Of a stretch of DNA of 62,000 nucleotides, positions 33,888 to 46,084 are shown one piece after another (within the stretch, counting starts at the first letter, position 1; each line of letters begins with the position of its first letter). Source of the DNA: Cryptomeria japonica (lineage: Eukaryota > Streptophyta > Pinopsida > Cupressales > Cupressaceae); contig NC_081413.1 in NCBI RefSeq assembly GCF_030272615.1, positions 724,000,649 through 724,062,648 on the forward strand, given 5' to 3'. Both the position numbers and the translations under genes were made by a program. The notes under the pieces are model-generated. The model was not told the origin of the DNA and searched no databases. It saw nothing but the letters and a program-made list of their open reading frames with translations.

Positions 33888-36800
33888 ATGTCAGGAGCAA
33901 GGACTGGATGTAACCAAAGGCAAGCACAAATGAAAGATGAATTTATAGTACTCTTTGAATGCAAGCTTTCCTCCAAATGGCGAAAAGTTGGTGACACCAA
34001 CCTTGGTCATATTGACATCAATGACTTTTGGGATCGAGTGTTTTGGAAAGGAAAGTACAACACTTCCAAGATGGCAAGAAAGTTGACAAGAAACGGCATC
34101 TCCCATATTGCTGGCTTCCCCCCTGCAGTTCAATGTAGTGAGCTGATTGTAGAGTGTGCCAAGCATTACAACTTAGAAAAAATGCAAATCATAACACCCG
34201 ATGGTAAAGTGTTAGCTTACTTCACAGAGGCAGCAGTGGCAAAAGTATTTGATCTTCCTGTGTATGATTCCATGGTTTTCAAGAGCAAGAAAGATGCCTT
34301 AGCCTTATATGAAAGCAAGCCTGAAAAACGTGCTGAGATTATCAACAATGAGTGGATCAAAGAACCTAGACATTACCATAAGAGGTTACCAAAGAAGCTT
34401 CTCAAATCTGACTTCAAGGAAGGATTTGGAGAGTTAGTCATGATGCTGAACCGAGTCATGGGATCCCCACAAGCTTCTTCATATGAACATGGGATGTGGT
34501 ACTACATTGAAGAGGTTGCAAGAGGAGCCAAGATCATCAATTGGGTTAAATTAGTGAGTGGCAACTTGAATGAACAGTTGAGAGACAGAGAGCATACAAA
34601 GACTTTTTATATGAGCTCATATGTGGCATATATCTTAGCTAGATATGGGAAATACAAAGGGCTAACTTGTAGGGCAATGGTTGGACCTGTTGAAGGACAA
34701 ATGCTAGCATATGACACCTATCCTTGGCTACACTTGCATAGCATTGCTCACTACAAGAGAGTGAATGATGCCTTCACGATGCACATTGTGAGAAAGTTGC
34801 AAGGAGGCACTCATTTAAGGTTATCTAAGGAGGCTATGAATTTGATCAAAAAGTATGGTTCATGGTACATTCAATTCCCTAAATTCACTTATCTAAGGAT
34901 ACAAGGGTTCTCATCATATGCACATTGCCTTCCAAGGTATCCTATGGATAGGATGGTGCTACTAGAGTTATCAAGGTAAGTGTTGGAGTATGATAAGATT
35001 AAAAGAAAGAAGGCAAGAATGACTTTTCCCATCATGATAGGAAATTCCATTGAGACATGCTCTACCTTGCAAGCAGCCCAAGGATCTGAAGAGGAGTTGC
35101 AAAATTATAATCTCAAGACACACACTACAAGGTGCAGCTTTGGTCCTTACCACAACATCAAGACAGTAAATGGAGAGAACCTCCATCATTTCATGCACAT
35201 TGAAGATCATTGGGCCAATGTAGCAGATAATTATGAGATAAGAAAGAGGTTGTATTCAAGGCTATCACTTCAATTGATCAGACTTACAAAAGTATTGTGT
35301 GTGCTTGATCAGGTTGAGGAAGATGATAGGATTATATTACAATATTTTGACAAGGAGAAAGGTAGACCTCTTCCCTCATTAGACTGGTCCGCCCTTGAGA
35401 TTACTTTACCTGAGATAATTGTTCAGCCAGTGATAGAAAACACTAAGTGATGGATACTTCAGCATTTTGATAGATTAAGAGAGCAACACATCTCTTTAAC
35501 CTATGAATTGATGGACAAAAGGAGAATCATCATCTTCAAAATATGAATATTCCAAGGGATCCGAAGATGAAATCACAAAAAATGAGGTGAATACACAAGA
35601 AGAAGGGAGTCATGGCAGAGATAGAGATGCTCTCGAGTGTTCACAATCTTAAGGAAAGAAAAGGAAAGGAGTGCACGAAGAACCAGTGCAGAAAAAGAGA
35701 CAAAGTCAACAACTACTCAGTCCACTACTACCACCTCTTCCGTGAGAGAAGTTGATCTCTTTGTGGATATGAATGCAGATTCAAAAGAGAGATACACATC
35801 CCTGGGAGGAGATAGAATCACTCCAAATTTGCAAGATAGAAGGAGTGTGAATGAATCAAATGAAACCTTAGCAAAATGATGTGGAAGTCAATTCACCACC
35901 TCGCAATGAAGAGCCTCCACACAATCAGCAAGAAAATACTGTTGGAGAGATGCTAGGGATAGATACAGATGTTTGTGAGGAAGATTTCCATGAAAATACA
36001 ATTGCAGCCCCAAGAGGAAATCCACAGCAAGCTGAGTTGGAAGAAGACGATGAACAGTTAAGTCAAGTACTTGAATGGCTAAGGGAAAGATTGAAGAAGA
36101 AGTCCATAGAAGTGATTGATGAGGTGAAGGATTTGGATGCTTTGCTAGCTGGGGTGAACCAAACTAAAGAAAAGAAACCTAAGAAATATTCCAAAATTAT
36201 AAATGAAGCTTCTAGTTCCCGAGTGATGCAAGTGGCAACTCCAAAAGTTGACAAACCAAGAGAGGAGATCACAGCTGAAGATTATTATATAAGAGAGATT
36301 GATCTAGGTCCTATCACTAAGAGTCAAGCGGTTGATAATCTACAAGGTTCAGTCTTTGATATGGAAGAGCAATTGAGGATAGAGACTAAAAAGAAAAGGC
36401 AATTGAAGAAAAGAAAAAAAAACAGTTAGTAGATTATATACAATGTTTGACAAAGCCACTCCGAGAAGAAGGTGAAACATTTGTCCCTCCTAAAATACTT
36501 TCCAAGGAAGCAGTTGAAGGCATCAAGGAGACAAGGGTGATAACTCAAACAACCAAAGGGTGGATTGAAGGTAACTTTAATCAAGCAAATGCATTTACTA
36601 GAGAATTTGTGCAAACATATCATAAGGTCACATCATTCTTGTGTTGGATTCATAACACAATAGAATTGTGGGAAAACTTCCAAGTTATTCAAGACAAGAC
36701 TATCCCACGTTTGCAAGCATTGAAGGATATTCCTAGGTAAACTTTGATAGATGGAGGAGTAATGGGGGCAAAGGCAGTTTATGACTTTGGCCGATGGTAT

Positions 36801-37222
36801 TGTGCCTTGGTAGCTAAGAAGGAGACTCTTGAAAGGGTGAAGGAGGATTGTATCATAATGGAAGAGATGCTTAAAGGGACTCAGGATCAGCTCCTTGTGT
36901 CAGTCAGAGAAGTGTATGGGCAAGAGACAATTGATGAAGACAACTTGAGTGTTGATGATTTGCAAGGTAAAGTGAAATGCAATTTTTTTCCAGCTACAGG
37001 TTTTCAGCAACTCTTTTGAGTAGTGTTTCTTCATTCATGGCATTCATTGAAAATTTTAGAAAACAAGAATTGGAATGACAAAGAACCTTTGCCACTTGTG
37101 CTGAAATGTTGGATGTTGTTGAGTTCAAGCTTGACATGGTCATGTCCAGGTTCATCGTATTTGCTCTCAAGGAGAGACACAAAGGGAATGTTTTTCTAGA
37201 AGAAAGTTTGTTGCAGTCCTAG
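33888..37222 (+). pseudogene. Unit E: long ORF of the same unknown family, several stops
   Basis: The start ATG (MSGARTGC) directly follows an acceptor-like TTTTGCAAATAG. The frame is open for 363 codons (33888-34976) and contains GDTNLGHIDINDFWDRVF, GFPPAVQ, MLNRVMGSP, YIQFPKFTYLRI and LPRYPMDR. It resumes at 34980-35450 (FPIMIGN, LPSLDWSALEI), 35637-35879, 35881-36429 (VDKPREEITAEDYYIREIDLG), 36447-36740 and 36744-37019, and ends in another frame near 37222. Order and motifs match Units A and D from the N-terminal domain to the coiled-coil tail. At least five breaks. Function unknown; not functional as it stands. Confidence 0.8.
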
Positions 37223-38246
37223 TTGGAATAGAATTTTTCCGTTTGTTCTCTTTCCTTGCATTTTGGGCCAAGGAAGGTGTTCATCTTCTATTGGCCGGTT
37301 TTGATTAAGTTTGGCAATCAATTAGTTGGTTACAACTAACCCTAACTAGGGTTTAGTTGTCTCAATCTTGGCCATTGATTTTGGATTGATATTGGCCCTT
37401 TATTTGTATTTGGAGCTCTATATAAGCTACCATTTTTTCATTTGTAACCAATGAGAGACTTGGAGAATTGTTTCTACATTGCTGCTGGATTAATATAATA
37501 TTATAAGACATTGGAGCTTGGTGATTTTATGTTATACCTTGGAGTATTTGCATGGTTGTCCATCTTCTGAAGTTAAAGTTAAAGTTTGTTAAGTTATTTT
37601 GAATGAATGAAAGATATTTGTGCAAGACTTATGGTGAAACTTTTATGTTCATACTAGTATCTGTTTTATTCTTAAATACTTTGTGTGGTCAATTGATCTC
37701 TATAATCAAGCTTAACTTCAATTGCTATTAATTCATTAGCATGCATTTTTTTGATGGTATTGATGATTGTGAGTGGTGATTTGAACATCATTAGTTATCC
37801 TTAGAAGATCGCACTAGCTTTGTGGAGTTGTTTATTGCATGTCAAAGCAAAGCCTAGTTAAGTTTTACTAAAACATTTCTCATTGTCCTTGCATTCTTAG
37901 GTTTAGTTTAGCATCTCTCAACCCTTTAAGCTTTTGTATTTTGTTTTATCAAACAATCATTAGAGTAGCAAGATAAGAGTGTCATTGTAAATCCTTTGAA
38001 TCTAGACTCATTAAGCATTCCTAGTGTCTAAGTGATTCATCTTCTAAGAACTATGTAAGTTCCCTTGGATTACCAACAATCACATCAACCATTGAGCTAT
38101 CTACACGTCAAGCCTTGACAATAGAAATCTTGGAGTTGTCTCGGTTGATCACATAATTTAGCATCTGAAGATATTTTGATCAAGTGAGGATAGAGTGCCT
38201 TTGGTATTTTATTTTGTGTTGAATAGTGCATGAAAGCACATCAACA
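37223..38246 (+). mobile_element. Unit E 3' flank with TATA box (presumed R/U5)
   Basis: No ORF. A TATA box CTCTATATAAGC at 37416-37427 is followed by leader-like sequence. The likely unit end is CACATCAACA at 38246, about 820 bases after the TATA, close to the spacing in A and D. No duplication was found to prove this end. Confidence 0.45.
37416..37427 (+). promoter_or_regulatory. TATA box of Unit E
   Basis: CTCTATATAAGC about 195 bases after the last coding remnant, paralleling A and D. Confidence 0.55.
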
Positions 38247-38621
38247 TGTCTCCTTACAACTTACACTTGGAAAGGGGACATGACACAATTTCCTTGTTTT
38301 AGTGTAATACAACCTTTGCCTTCACACAATAAAGGTGGACACAACTATGTAAAAATATGAATTTTTTTGTATTTTTTCCAATTATAGAAGGCTGAAATTA
38401 AATGGAAAATGTACCTAACCCTACACTAATTTTAAATAGCAATATTAGATTTCAGAACTTATCCAATCGTATATTCATGAAAATAGCAGCAATTTAATTG
38501 ATAAATAATAGCAGAACTAATTATAGAATTTGCAGATCTATTTAATAATGACAATGAAAACAACCACTTGAAACTTTTGAAATAACATTGATTTTAATGG
38601 GACCCAAATGGCAAATGAGAC
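38247..38621. other. AT-rich spacer, no gene seen
   Basis: Short AT-rich sequence between Unit E and Unit C with no ORF or repeat structure that I can see. Confidence 0.5.
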
Positions 38622-38626
38622 CATTG
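38622..38626. repeat. Target-site duplication CATTG, left of Unit C
   Basis: Exact match to 50703-50707. Confidence 0.9.
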
Positions 38627-39498
38627 TGTTGGTTGAAAAGTTTGTACACCTGAGGAAATATACAAAATTGTGGCTTCAACCACAGTGTGTGAGTAAAACT
38701 CTCCTAATTAAGGGAAGGCTCCCCCTATCTATATCTAATCTAAAACTAAACAGGATGAAACAATAGTCTTTCTTCTTTCTTCAAGAAAGCCAATATCCTT
38801 TTCTCTTCACAGAAAAGTGATAGCAAGTTAACTTAAAATAGTAAATACAAAAATGAGACTTTTTTGTAGGATTTTTGGAACATAAAGAGAAGCAAAGTTT
38901 CCATGAAGCCACAAAGACCTCCATCACTTCCTCGGGATGGGAAAACAGAAAGAAAGCTCAAAATCTTCAACTATCTATTCTTCTATCAACCTTTTTAGAT
39001 GATTTTCTGCTAGCTAAGCACAATATGTAGTAGCTCAAAGTCTAACTACATGATGCACTTCACCTTACATGCACAAGTCTTAAAAATAGAATTAACGCAA
39101 AATCTACAAGCTATCTTCTCACTTTAGCTTTCCACACTAGTTTCAGATATGATAAGCAGCTCAAAGTCTGCAAGACCAAAATCGAAAACCAAACATATTA
39201 CTCTAAATACAATTAGCAGCTCAAAGTCTGCAAGATTGAATTTAAATCCTTCTTTCACAATAGAAGAAAACTCACAATCAACTCCAGAAAATGTCGTTAC
39301 ATAACAACTTGAATTGGCACAAAGTCTCAACACAAGTTGCCTCTTTTATTGAAAGCAATCTGATTTACATCTAAGCTCAAAGTCTTAGAGTGCACATACA
39401 AACAGGCAGAATTTTGTTGCATTGCCAAAAGATAAAAATTACAATAAACCCCCTCAAGTATTTATAGGAGAGGAGTCATGAGAAAAAGTGGGAGGATC
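38627..39498 (-). mobile_element. Unit C (inverted solo LTR), segment 1 (R/U5 end)
   Basis: Begins TGTTGGTTGAAAA, the reverse complement of the A/B LTR end. It carries inverted AGCTCAAAGTCT motifs and the inverted TATA (TATTTATAGGAGAGG, about 39458). It stops at GGAGGATC, where Unit D is inserted. Confidence 0.9.
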
Positions 39499-40009
39499 TG
39501 TTGTGTGTTGCACACGCTCCCTGTCGCCGACAGGGTCCCCCTTCCTATTTTGAGCCTTTTGTCTTTGCCCTATTGAGTTTCTCGTAGAGTGTCTCGCGTC
39601 TTTTCGAGCGAGTCCGCGATTGGTCCATGAAGTGATGATGTCAAGGAAAAGAGCCGATGAATCCTCCCGGCTAGTCTGGCCCTCGGCGTGAGTACCAAGA
39701 GTTTGTTCGAAGTTTTAAAAGATTGCCTTGGATAGGCGTAAGGTAGTAGGAATTGGCAAAGCCCGCCAAGCAAGAGCAGTGCGCCTAAAGGTCGCACGAG
39801 GACCAAAGTCGCCGTTTTTCGCACAAGAGCTACAAAGCAGATTGCATAAGGTTTATCCCTGTGAATGTTTGTAGGATTTGAATGAAGGATGATTTTCGCC
39901 TGCTAATGAAGGATCAAACTCCCTGACCAAAATGCTGAAGTCGCGAAACTTGCCTGAATGCCTTAGGAGTCCGATGCCTCCAAAATCCAAATTTGTGGAA
40001 TCTGGCGAA

Positions 40010-40990
40010 AACTGGTCTAAGGGCCGATGTTTTACGTAAGTTTTCAAAATTGCCTTAGGGGCCAAATTTCAGACCCAGAGGCCAAAAGGGTTAAAATTTC
40101 ACTAAGTTAAAAGTTGCCAAAATCGCCAAGGGGGCCGAATTTCGGACCCTAGGGCGAAAATTTCAAAATTTGATGTTTCCCATTTGGTCCGAAAATAATG
40201 CGAAATGCTTTTAAACGTTGCAAAAGGTAGGTCCAAGTCCGAAAATCACTAAAAAATGCCCAAATTCGGACCTTGGGGTGAAAACTGGAGAGTGTAAAAT
40301 GCAAAGTATTCCCAAACGACCTTCAAGGTCCGAAAAACGCCCTGAAGCCCCAAATTCGGACTTTAGCTCCGAAATTTAAAAAAAATGGCAAATCGCAAAA
40401 GGGGCGTTGAAGCTCCAAAATTTGTAAAAAGAGCGTTTAAGTCCGAAACTCGCCATGAGCCTCATTTTCAGACCCTGGAGAGGTAAGTGAAAGTGTATCG
40501 AATTTATAAAAGGAGACGCTGAGGTCCGAAAAGCACGTAAAACCTCAATTTCGGACCCACCAGCTCCGAAATTTCGATAAATGGTAAAGTGCGAAAATGC
40601 TTTAAACTCCGAAAATCACTTAAAGTCCTTATTCTTGGACCCTGGGGCAATTTTGGAAAAAGAGATATAAAGTGTCGAAAGTTGCAAGAGAGGCGTTTAG
40701 GTTCGAAATCACTTAAGTATTTCCAAATTCGGACCTTGGGACAAAAACGTTAAATTCGCGAAGTATTCCAAATATGCTACAAGCCCCGAAAATCACTTAA
40801 GGTTCTCATTTTCGGACCCTGGGGCGAAATTGAAAGAATGTAAAAAGTGCGAAATCTTGCAAAAACTCCTCCAGGTCCGAAGTTCGCTTTAGACGCCCAT
40901 TTTCGGACCCTAGCCCCGAAATTTTTAAACCCATCAAATTTGCAAAGAAGATATAAAGGTCCGAAGTTCTCCACGAGGCGTTGAGCTCCG
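40010..40990 (+). repeat. Degenerate ~88-bp tandem array in Unit D
   Basis: TTCGGACCCTGGGGCGAAA-like cores recur near 40141, 40267, 40357, 40467, 40550, 40637, 40730, 40814 and 40905, mostly 83-93 bases apart, with GGTCCGAAAATCACTTAA-like text between them. About ten units, strongly diverged. Confidence 0.7.
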
Positions 40991-41715
40991 AAGTTTGTTT
41001 AAGTTTGCAAAATGCGCTTCGAAGTGCCCAAAGCTCCATAACGTTAAAATCGCGAAGTATATCTCAGGCCTGAAAACTCCAGAAATCCCCAAAATCGCGA
41101 AAGGTTGAAGGCGATGAAATTGGCAGAAACGTCCAATAGCTCCGAAATAAGCAAAATCATTCCCTAGGTCCCAAATTGCGATAAATGCAAAACGCTTAAA
41201 GCTCCGAAGTCTGTTTCCAAGTCGCAAAATGCACTTCAAGTGCCCAAATCCCCAGCATGTAAAAAAGCGAAATTTGCGAAAGCAAAAGAAGAAAACGTCA
41301 TTGCTCCGAAGTTCACGCGCGCTGGGTAAAGGCAAAATTTAAATTTCAGAGGGACCTCCAAACTCTCCAAGGTCCGAAAATAAGAGAATAAAACGCCATT
41401 CAAATTCGTAAAACCCTCCCTCAATGCTGTTGCATTTCGTGCAAAGAAGATCACGACAGATTTGAAAGGGAGACAGAGCCATTTCATGTGAATCATATTC
41501 AAGGTAAAACGTTATGTAAACTTTTCCAAAACATTCAAATTTAAATTGCCAATTACCCAAGGTAAAAACCATTTAAAATGATAAATTCTCTCTCGTCCAA
41601 CAACCGCGAAAAGTTTAAATCAAGAAGATAACCGTTGAAATTCGAAACTTTGCAGAATCGTCCGTTCATTTCACGCGGCAAGGTCGGGCAATCTCTCGCC
41701 ATCCGCTCTCATCAG

Positions 41716-42151
41716 GTAAGTACGCTTTGTCTCGTATGATTTTTGGAAAATGCTTAAACTCGAATAGACAAATGCGTGAAATTTGATCAAAATGCTTGAA
41801 TTCTTGAAATCTGCATCTCTTTCGCTCATAAAACGTTGTTCAAAGCACTCGAAATCTAGAATTCACTCCTAAGGCTTCACCAGAAATTGCATCTTTTTCA
41901 AACTTAGGAGAACTTTTCATGTTTTGTCTCTGTTGAAATTAATTCAAAATCCAGAAAGCGTTAAGTGTAAATTTGCAATAAAAAATCTTCATGGATATTT
42001 TGGTTTAAAATTGATCAAGACCTTTTAGCTAGAAATGTCACTCCATGCCCAATCTAAATGTTGAATTAATCCTTGAATGTTGGAGTATTTTCTATCTAAC
42101 CCGCCTTACTTCTTTGTGTATCGCCTCGTAATTTGCGTCCGGCTGTGCAAG
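41716..42151 (+). other. Putative leader intron of the Unit D ORF
   Basis: Strong donor ATCAG|GTAAGT at 41716 and acceptor GGCTGTGCAAG ending at 42151, four bases before the ATG at 42156. It parallels the predicted leader intron of Unit A. Prediction only. Confidence 0.5.
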
Positions 42152-42155
42152 ATAA

Positions 42156-45100
42156 ATGCCTAAGTCGGCGGTAGAATCATCAAAGACGCCCGCTACGGCC
42201 GAGACATCGCGAGCATCCAAATCAGATATCCCGCGTAAGGTTGAAAGGATGAAGTATCAATATCAGAGAGGAGGATTGAGGGAGTCGAAGGTTCAGAGCG
42301 TCTGGGACAATATCGATGATACCGACCTTGGCCATATTGATATTCAAGACTTCAGGAATCGGGTCTTCTCACCCAACGCATATGGCAGGCCTAGGCAGAT
42401 GGTGGAAAGTGGCATCGCCCAAGCGGCGGGATTTCCTCCAGCAATATAGAACTATGAATTAGTAGTAGAGGCTGCCCGACATTATGAACCAAATTCCAGA
42501 CTAGTGCTCCTCCAGAATATGACTATCGCCGACTTCTCTCTTGAGGCCATTGGTGATGCATTTGACATCCCCTTTCCAAACAATCCCACAGCTACAACCA
42601 TAGATGAAGCACAAGGGGCATATGATATGAATCCGGCCCGGTGCAAAGCACTGATCAACGAAGAATGGTACAAGGAGAAAAGGCCTTCAAGCACCAGAAT
42701 TGTGAAAAAGACCCCCAGGAGTGATTTTCATAATGAACATGGGGATATGGTCACATTGCTCAGCCGAGTCATGGGGCTTCCTAAGTCCAACTACTTTGAA
42801 GAGTGGATGTTCTATTTTACAGAGCAGGTCTTCGTCGGGAAGTCTAAGTTTGACTGGGCCCAGATCATAAGCGATAACATCCACACTCAGCTGATTGAGC
42901 TCGAAACGAAGAATTACTTCACCATGACCTCTTATTTGGTCTATGTGTTCGCCAAGAACCAACCACTGCCAGGTTTGATAATGAAAAGTGAAATCGGGAA
43001 TGGGCCCGGTCAGGTACAGGTCTATGATTGTTACCCGCAGCTGCACTACCAAGATATAGCTCAGAGGGAAAAGAACAGCCCAGCTTATGCAGTTGGCCAA
43101 TATGAGTGTGTCAATGACGCCTTCACAATGCTCCTGGTCAGGCTAATGCAGGGAGGATTACACATAAGGCTCTCAGAGCAAGGTACTATTCTAGTACAGA
43201 GGTATGGAGCCTGGTTCATTCAGTTCCCAAGGTTCTCCTACATCCGAATAGCTGGCTTCGATGGTGCTCCCCTCTGACTTCCACGGTATCCCACCGACAA
43301 AGTACTACTTATGGAGGTTGCAAGGCAGTCACGCCCGGCCGACATCTTACTCAGAGAAAGTAAACAGGCTGGATTCACGTTCCCCATGATCATAGGAAAC
43401 CATGATGTCCACTTGAAGACCCCTACCCTAGCAAAGGAATCCCTTGCAGAGCTGGCCTCTTATGGCCTACAGGACCATTTTCCAAGAAATTTTTTTGATC
43501 ATGATAATCTGGCAAAAAGAGCCTATGGCAGGCGGTACAGAGCAAAGGAATCAGTTGAAGACTATTGGAAGAATTGCTCTGATGACTACGAGGTCAGGTG
43601 ACGGGAATATTCTAGGCTCAGTGTGCAACAAATGCGACTCTTTGAATACCGTCGGGTCCCAGACCAGCTCACAGATTCGGGGAATTGCCTCCAAGTCCGA
43701 GAGTTTGAAGCAGTAAGGCATCTCTTGCCAGGCGTTGATTAGTCCCAGGACCTAATCACTGATTTCGAGGTGGTCATGGCTGCCCCAACAAGGTACACAG
43801 ATCAATGGTTACATCAGCAAATTGAGAGGCTAATTCACGAAGGAGTCCAGTTCACTTACCACTTAATGGGCAGCCTTGATTCTCAGTCCTTCGAAGATGG
43901 AGGAACGTCCAGTGCACCCAGAGAAGACATTGGGAAACCTGAGAAGAGAAAGAAAGCTAAGGCTTGCAGAGGGATTCGGACCTCGAAGAGAATAAGAAGG
44001 GAAAAAATCCCCGAACAAGAAGGGAAAAAATCCCCATAAGGAAGCCAGAGGCCACCTCATCGTCAAAGAACTCCAGTTCGTCCGACGATGTAGTAGAATT
44101 AGATTGCATACCTGCTCCGCCTTCCCAGAGCGACATCGATGCATTTGAAGCCAATGATCCTCCTGCGCCCGATATGCTAGAGACTGAGCTAAGGGCCATC
44201 GAATCAACCCAACCAGGTAACCAAATAGAGGAAGGAGAAATTCCATCCATTCTTTGGATTGAAGCGCGTGAGCCCACTCAACAAAGCCGCCATGAACTGC
44301 TGCTCCATAATGCTGCCAAAGAAGACTCTACCGTTGAAGGAGAGCAAAGGACAGAGGAGGCCCGCGAGCTCGAAAGGACTGAAGAGCGACCGTCGCACGA
44401 AGGTACTAGACAATTGTTCAGTGAAGTGGGAGAAAATTCAGCTGCAAGCAAGGAACTTGGCACCTCCTCCATCCCTCCAGTAGTAGGACAACTCCGAATC
44501 TGTGATGAGTCAGCTGAGAATGCCAAAGAACAGAATGTAGACTTAACCACATCATCATCCCAGACAGTTCCTCAAGAGTGGTTGATTGCCAGAGCCCAAT
44601 GCAAGGCCGCCACCAAATCACCTATTGATCTAGAGGACATATTCTCGCGCATAGACCAAGCTAAGACCAAGGGGAAGAAAACGCCCAAGGCATATTCCAG
44701 AGTGACCAAAGACGAACAAAGGAACCGCACTCTCTATATTGCCACCCCACCTGTAGACAAGCTAGCAGATTAGATCACGTTGGCAGATTATAGCATCACA
44801 ACTGTCCCCATTGGACGAGCCTCTAAGGAGCAAGAAAAAGAAGAATTCAGGGATTTAGTACAAAATATACTTAGGCAGCTTGAAGAGATAACAGCTGAAA
44901 GGAACATGTATCGGGCTCGTGCTGAGCAAGCCGAGGGATACATCGATCAGCTCCCGAGGCCATTACACAATACTTCTGAATCCCATATTTCCCCGACAAC
45001 ATTGGCACAAAGGACCACTACAGAATTTGAAGGAGTGCGGGACACCGCAAAGGCTGTTAGAGAATGGATGCAGGGCATCAAAGTGAGAGGGGAGCAAATC

Positions 45101-45802
45101 TTCGAAGATCTGCGCGAGATGGCCCTCCATAGGGAAGCTATTGTTATCAAAATGTGTAAATTGAAAAAGGAATGCTATAATATTCACGAGGCGATGGCGA
45201 AGACTCTACCCCTTGTTCGGGCTTTATTTTGCACCTATTATCAGATTCCTACTGCTGATGCTATTTTGAATCCTTATAGTATCAATGCCTTAAAAGACTG
45301 GTATTGGACTCTCAGCATGAAGGACAACATGAGGGATAGTATCGACAAAATGCATGATAAGTGCGATGACACTTTATCAAACATAAAGGACTTTGGTGAG
45401 AAGATCCTCAAGCCCATGGTTCCTGGTTGGAAGGACAGTATGGAGGATGGTGAAATAAAGCCGCAGTGGGAGGACCGATTCATTCCCAAAATCACATACT
45501 CCATAGGGGATCTAGATTTCGCTTCTGAGCTGCAGGCGGACATATCATATTTTGAAAATCACAAGTCATACTAGAGAGAGAAACTGGAGAATTTGGATGG
45601 CCTCCTGCAAGGTATCAGTTACAAAATGCTTAACCCGCCTATGCCGCCAACAACCGAATTATTCAAGTTATGCTTGAGATTCCAGGACTACGTTCGGGTA
45701 GAACGTGCAACTGATCGGGATATCTAGGGAGAATATTTGCACGACGAAGTTGAGTTCGTCGCTGAAGAATCTAGAGCTGGAAAAGAAAAAATGGTTTCCT
45801 GA
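42156..45802 (+). pseudogene. Unit D long ORF, same unknown family, stops and one frameshift
   Basis: One frame runs 42156-44039 with TAG or TGA at 42447, 43275, 43599 and 43740; a frameshift at about 43970-44030 leads to a second frame to 45802 with stops at 44771, 45572 and 45725. Motifs in order: DDTDLGHIDIQDFRNRVF, GFPPAI, MVTLLSRVMGLP with FEEWMFYF, VNDAFTMLLVRLMQGG, FIQFPRFSYIRI, LPRYPTDK, FPMIIGN, TYHLMGSLDS. Then come a Ser/Glu-rich acidic linker, PPVDKLAD with ADYSITTVPIG, and a coiled-coil tail. Most stops read as C-to-T changes of CAG or CGA. No enzyme domain recognised. Function unknown. Confidence 0.8.
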
Positions 45803-46073
45803 AAAGTACTTTTTCTCTCTAAATCTTAAAGTGCACTTTTGCACCAAAAGGGTGACATTTGACTTTTAGTCAACAAAATGTAAAACTTTATTGATGCACC
45901 TTTTTGGATTATTTCAAATTGCTGTAATTATCCCTTTTTGGGTAGTTATTGCCCATTTTGGGGTGGTTGTTGATAGTTGCATCCCATTTATGGGTATGGG
46001 CAGTCATATTTATGGATGAATCTGGGCCACTTGTTTAGATTAAATCTAGGCCATTCATCCTTTTTTTTGAAGT

Positions 46074-46084
46074 CTATTTAAAGG
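46074..46084 (+). promoter_or_regulatory. TATA-like box of Unit D
   Basis: CTATTTAAAGG, about 270 bases after the ORF end and 860 before the CA end. Confidence 0.5.

Noticed and set aside
40010-40990. CRISPR-like array
   Set aside because: Units are degenerate, without constant repeats and unique spacers, and the genome is eukaryotic.
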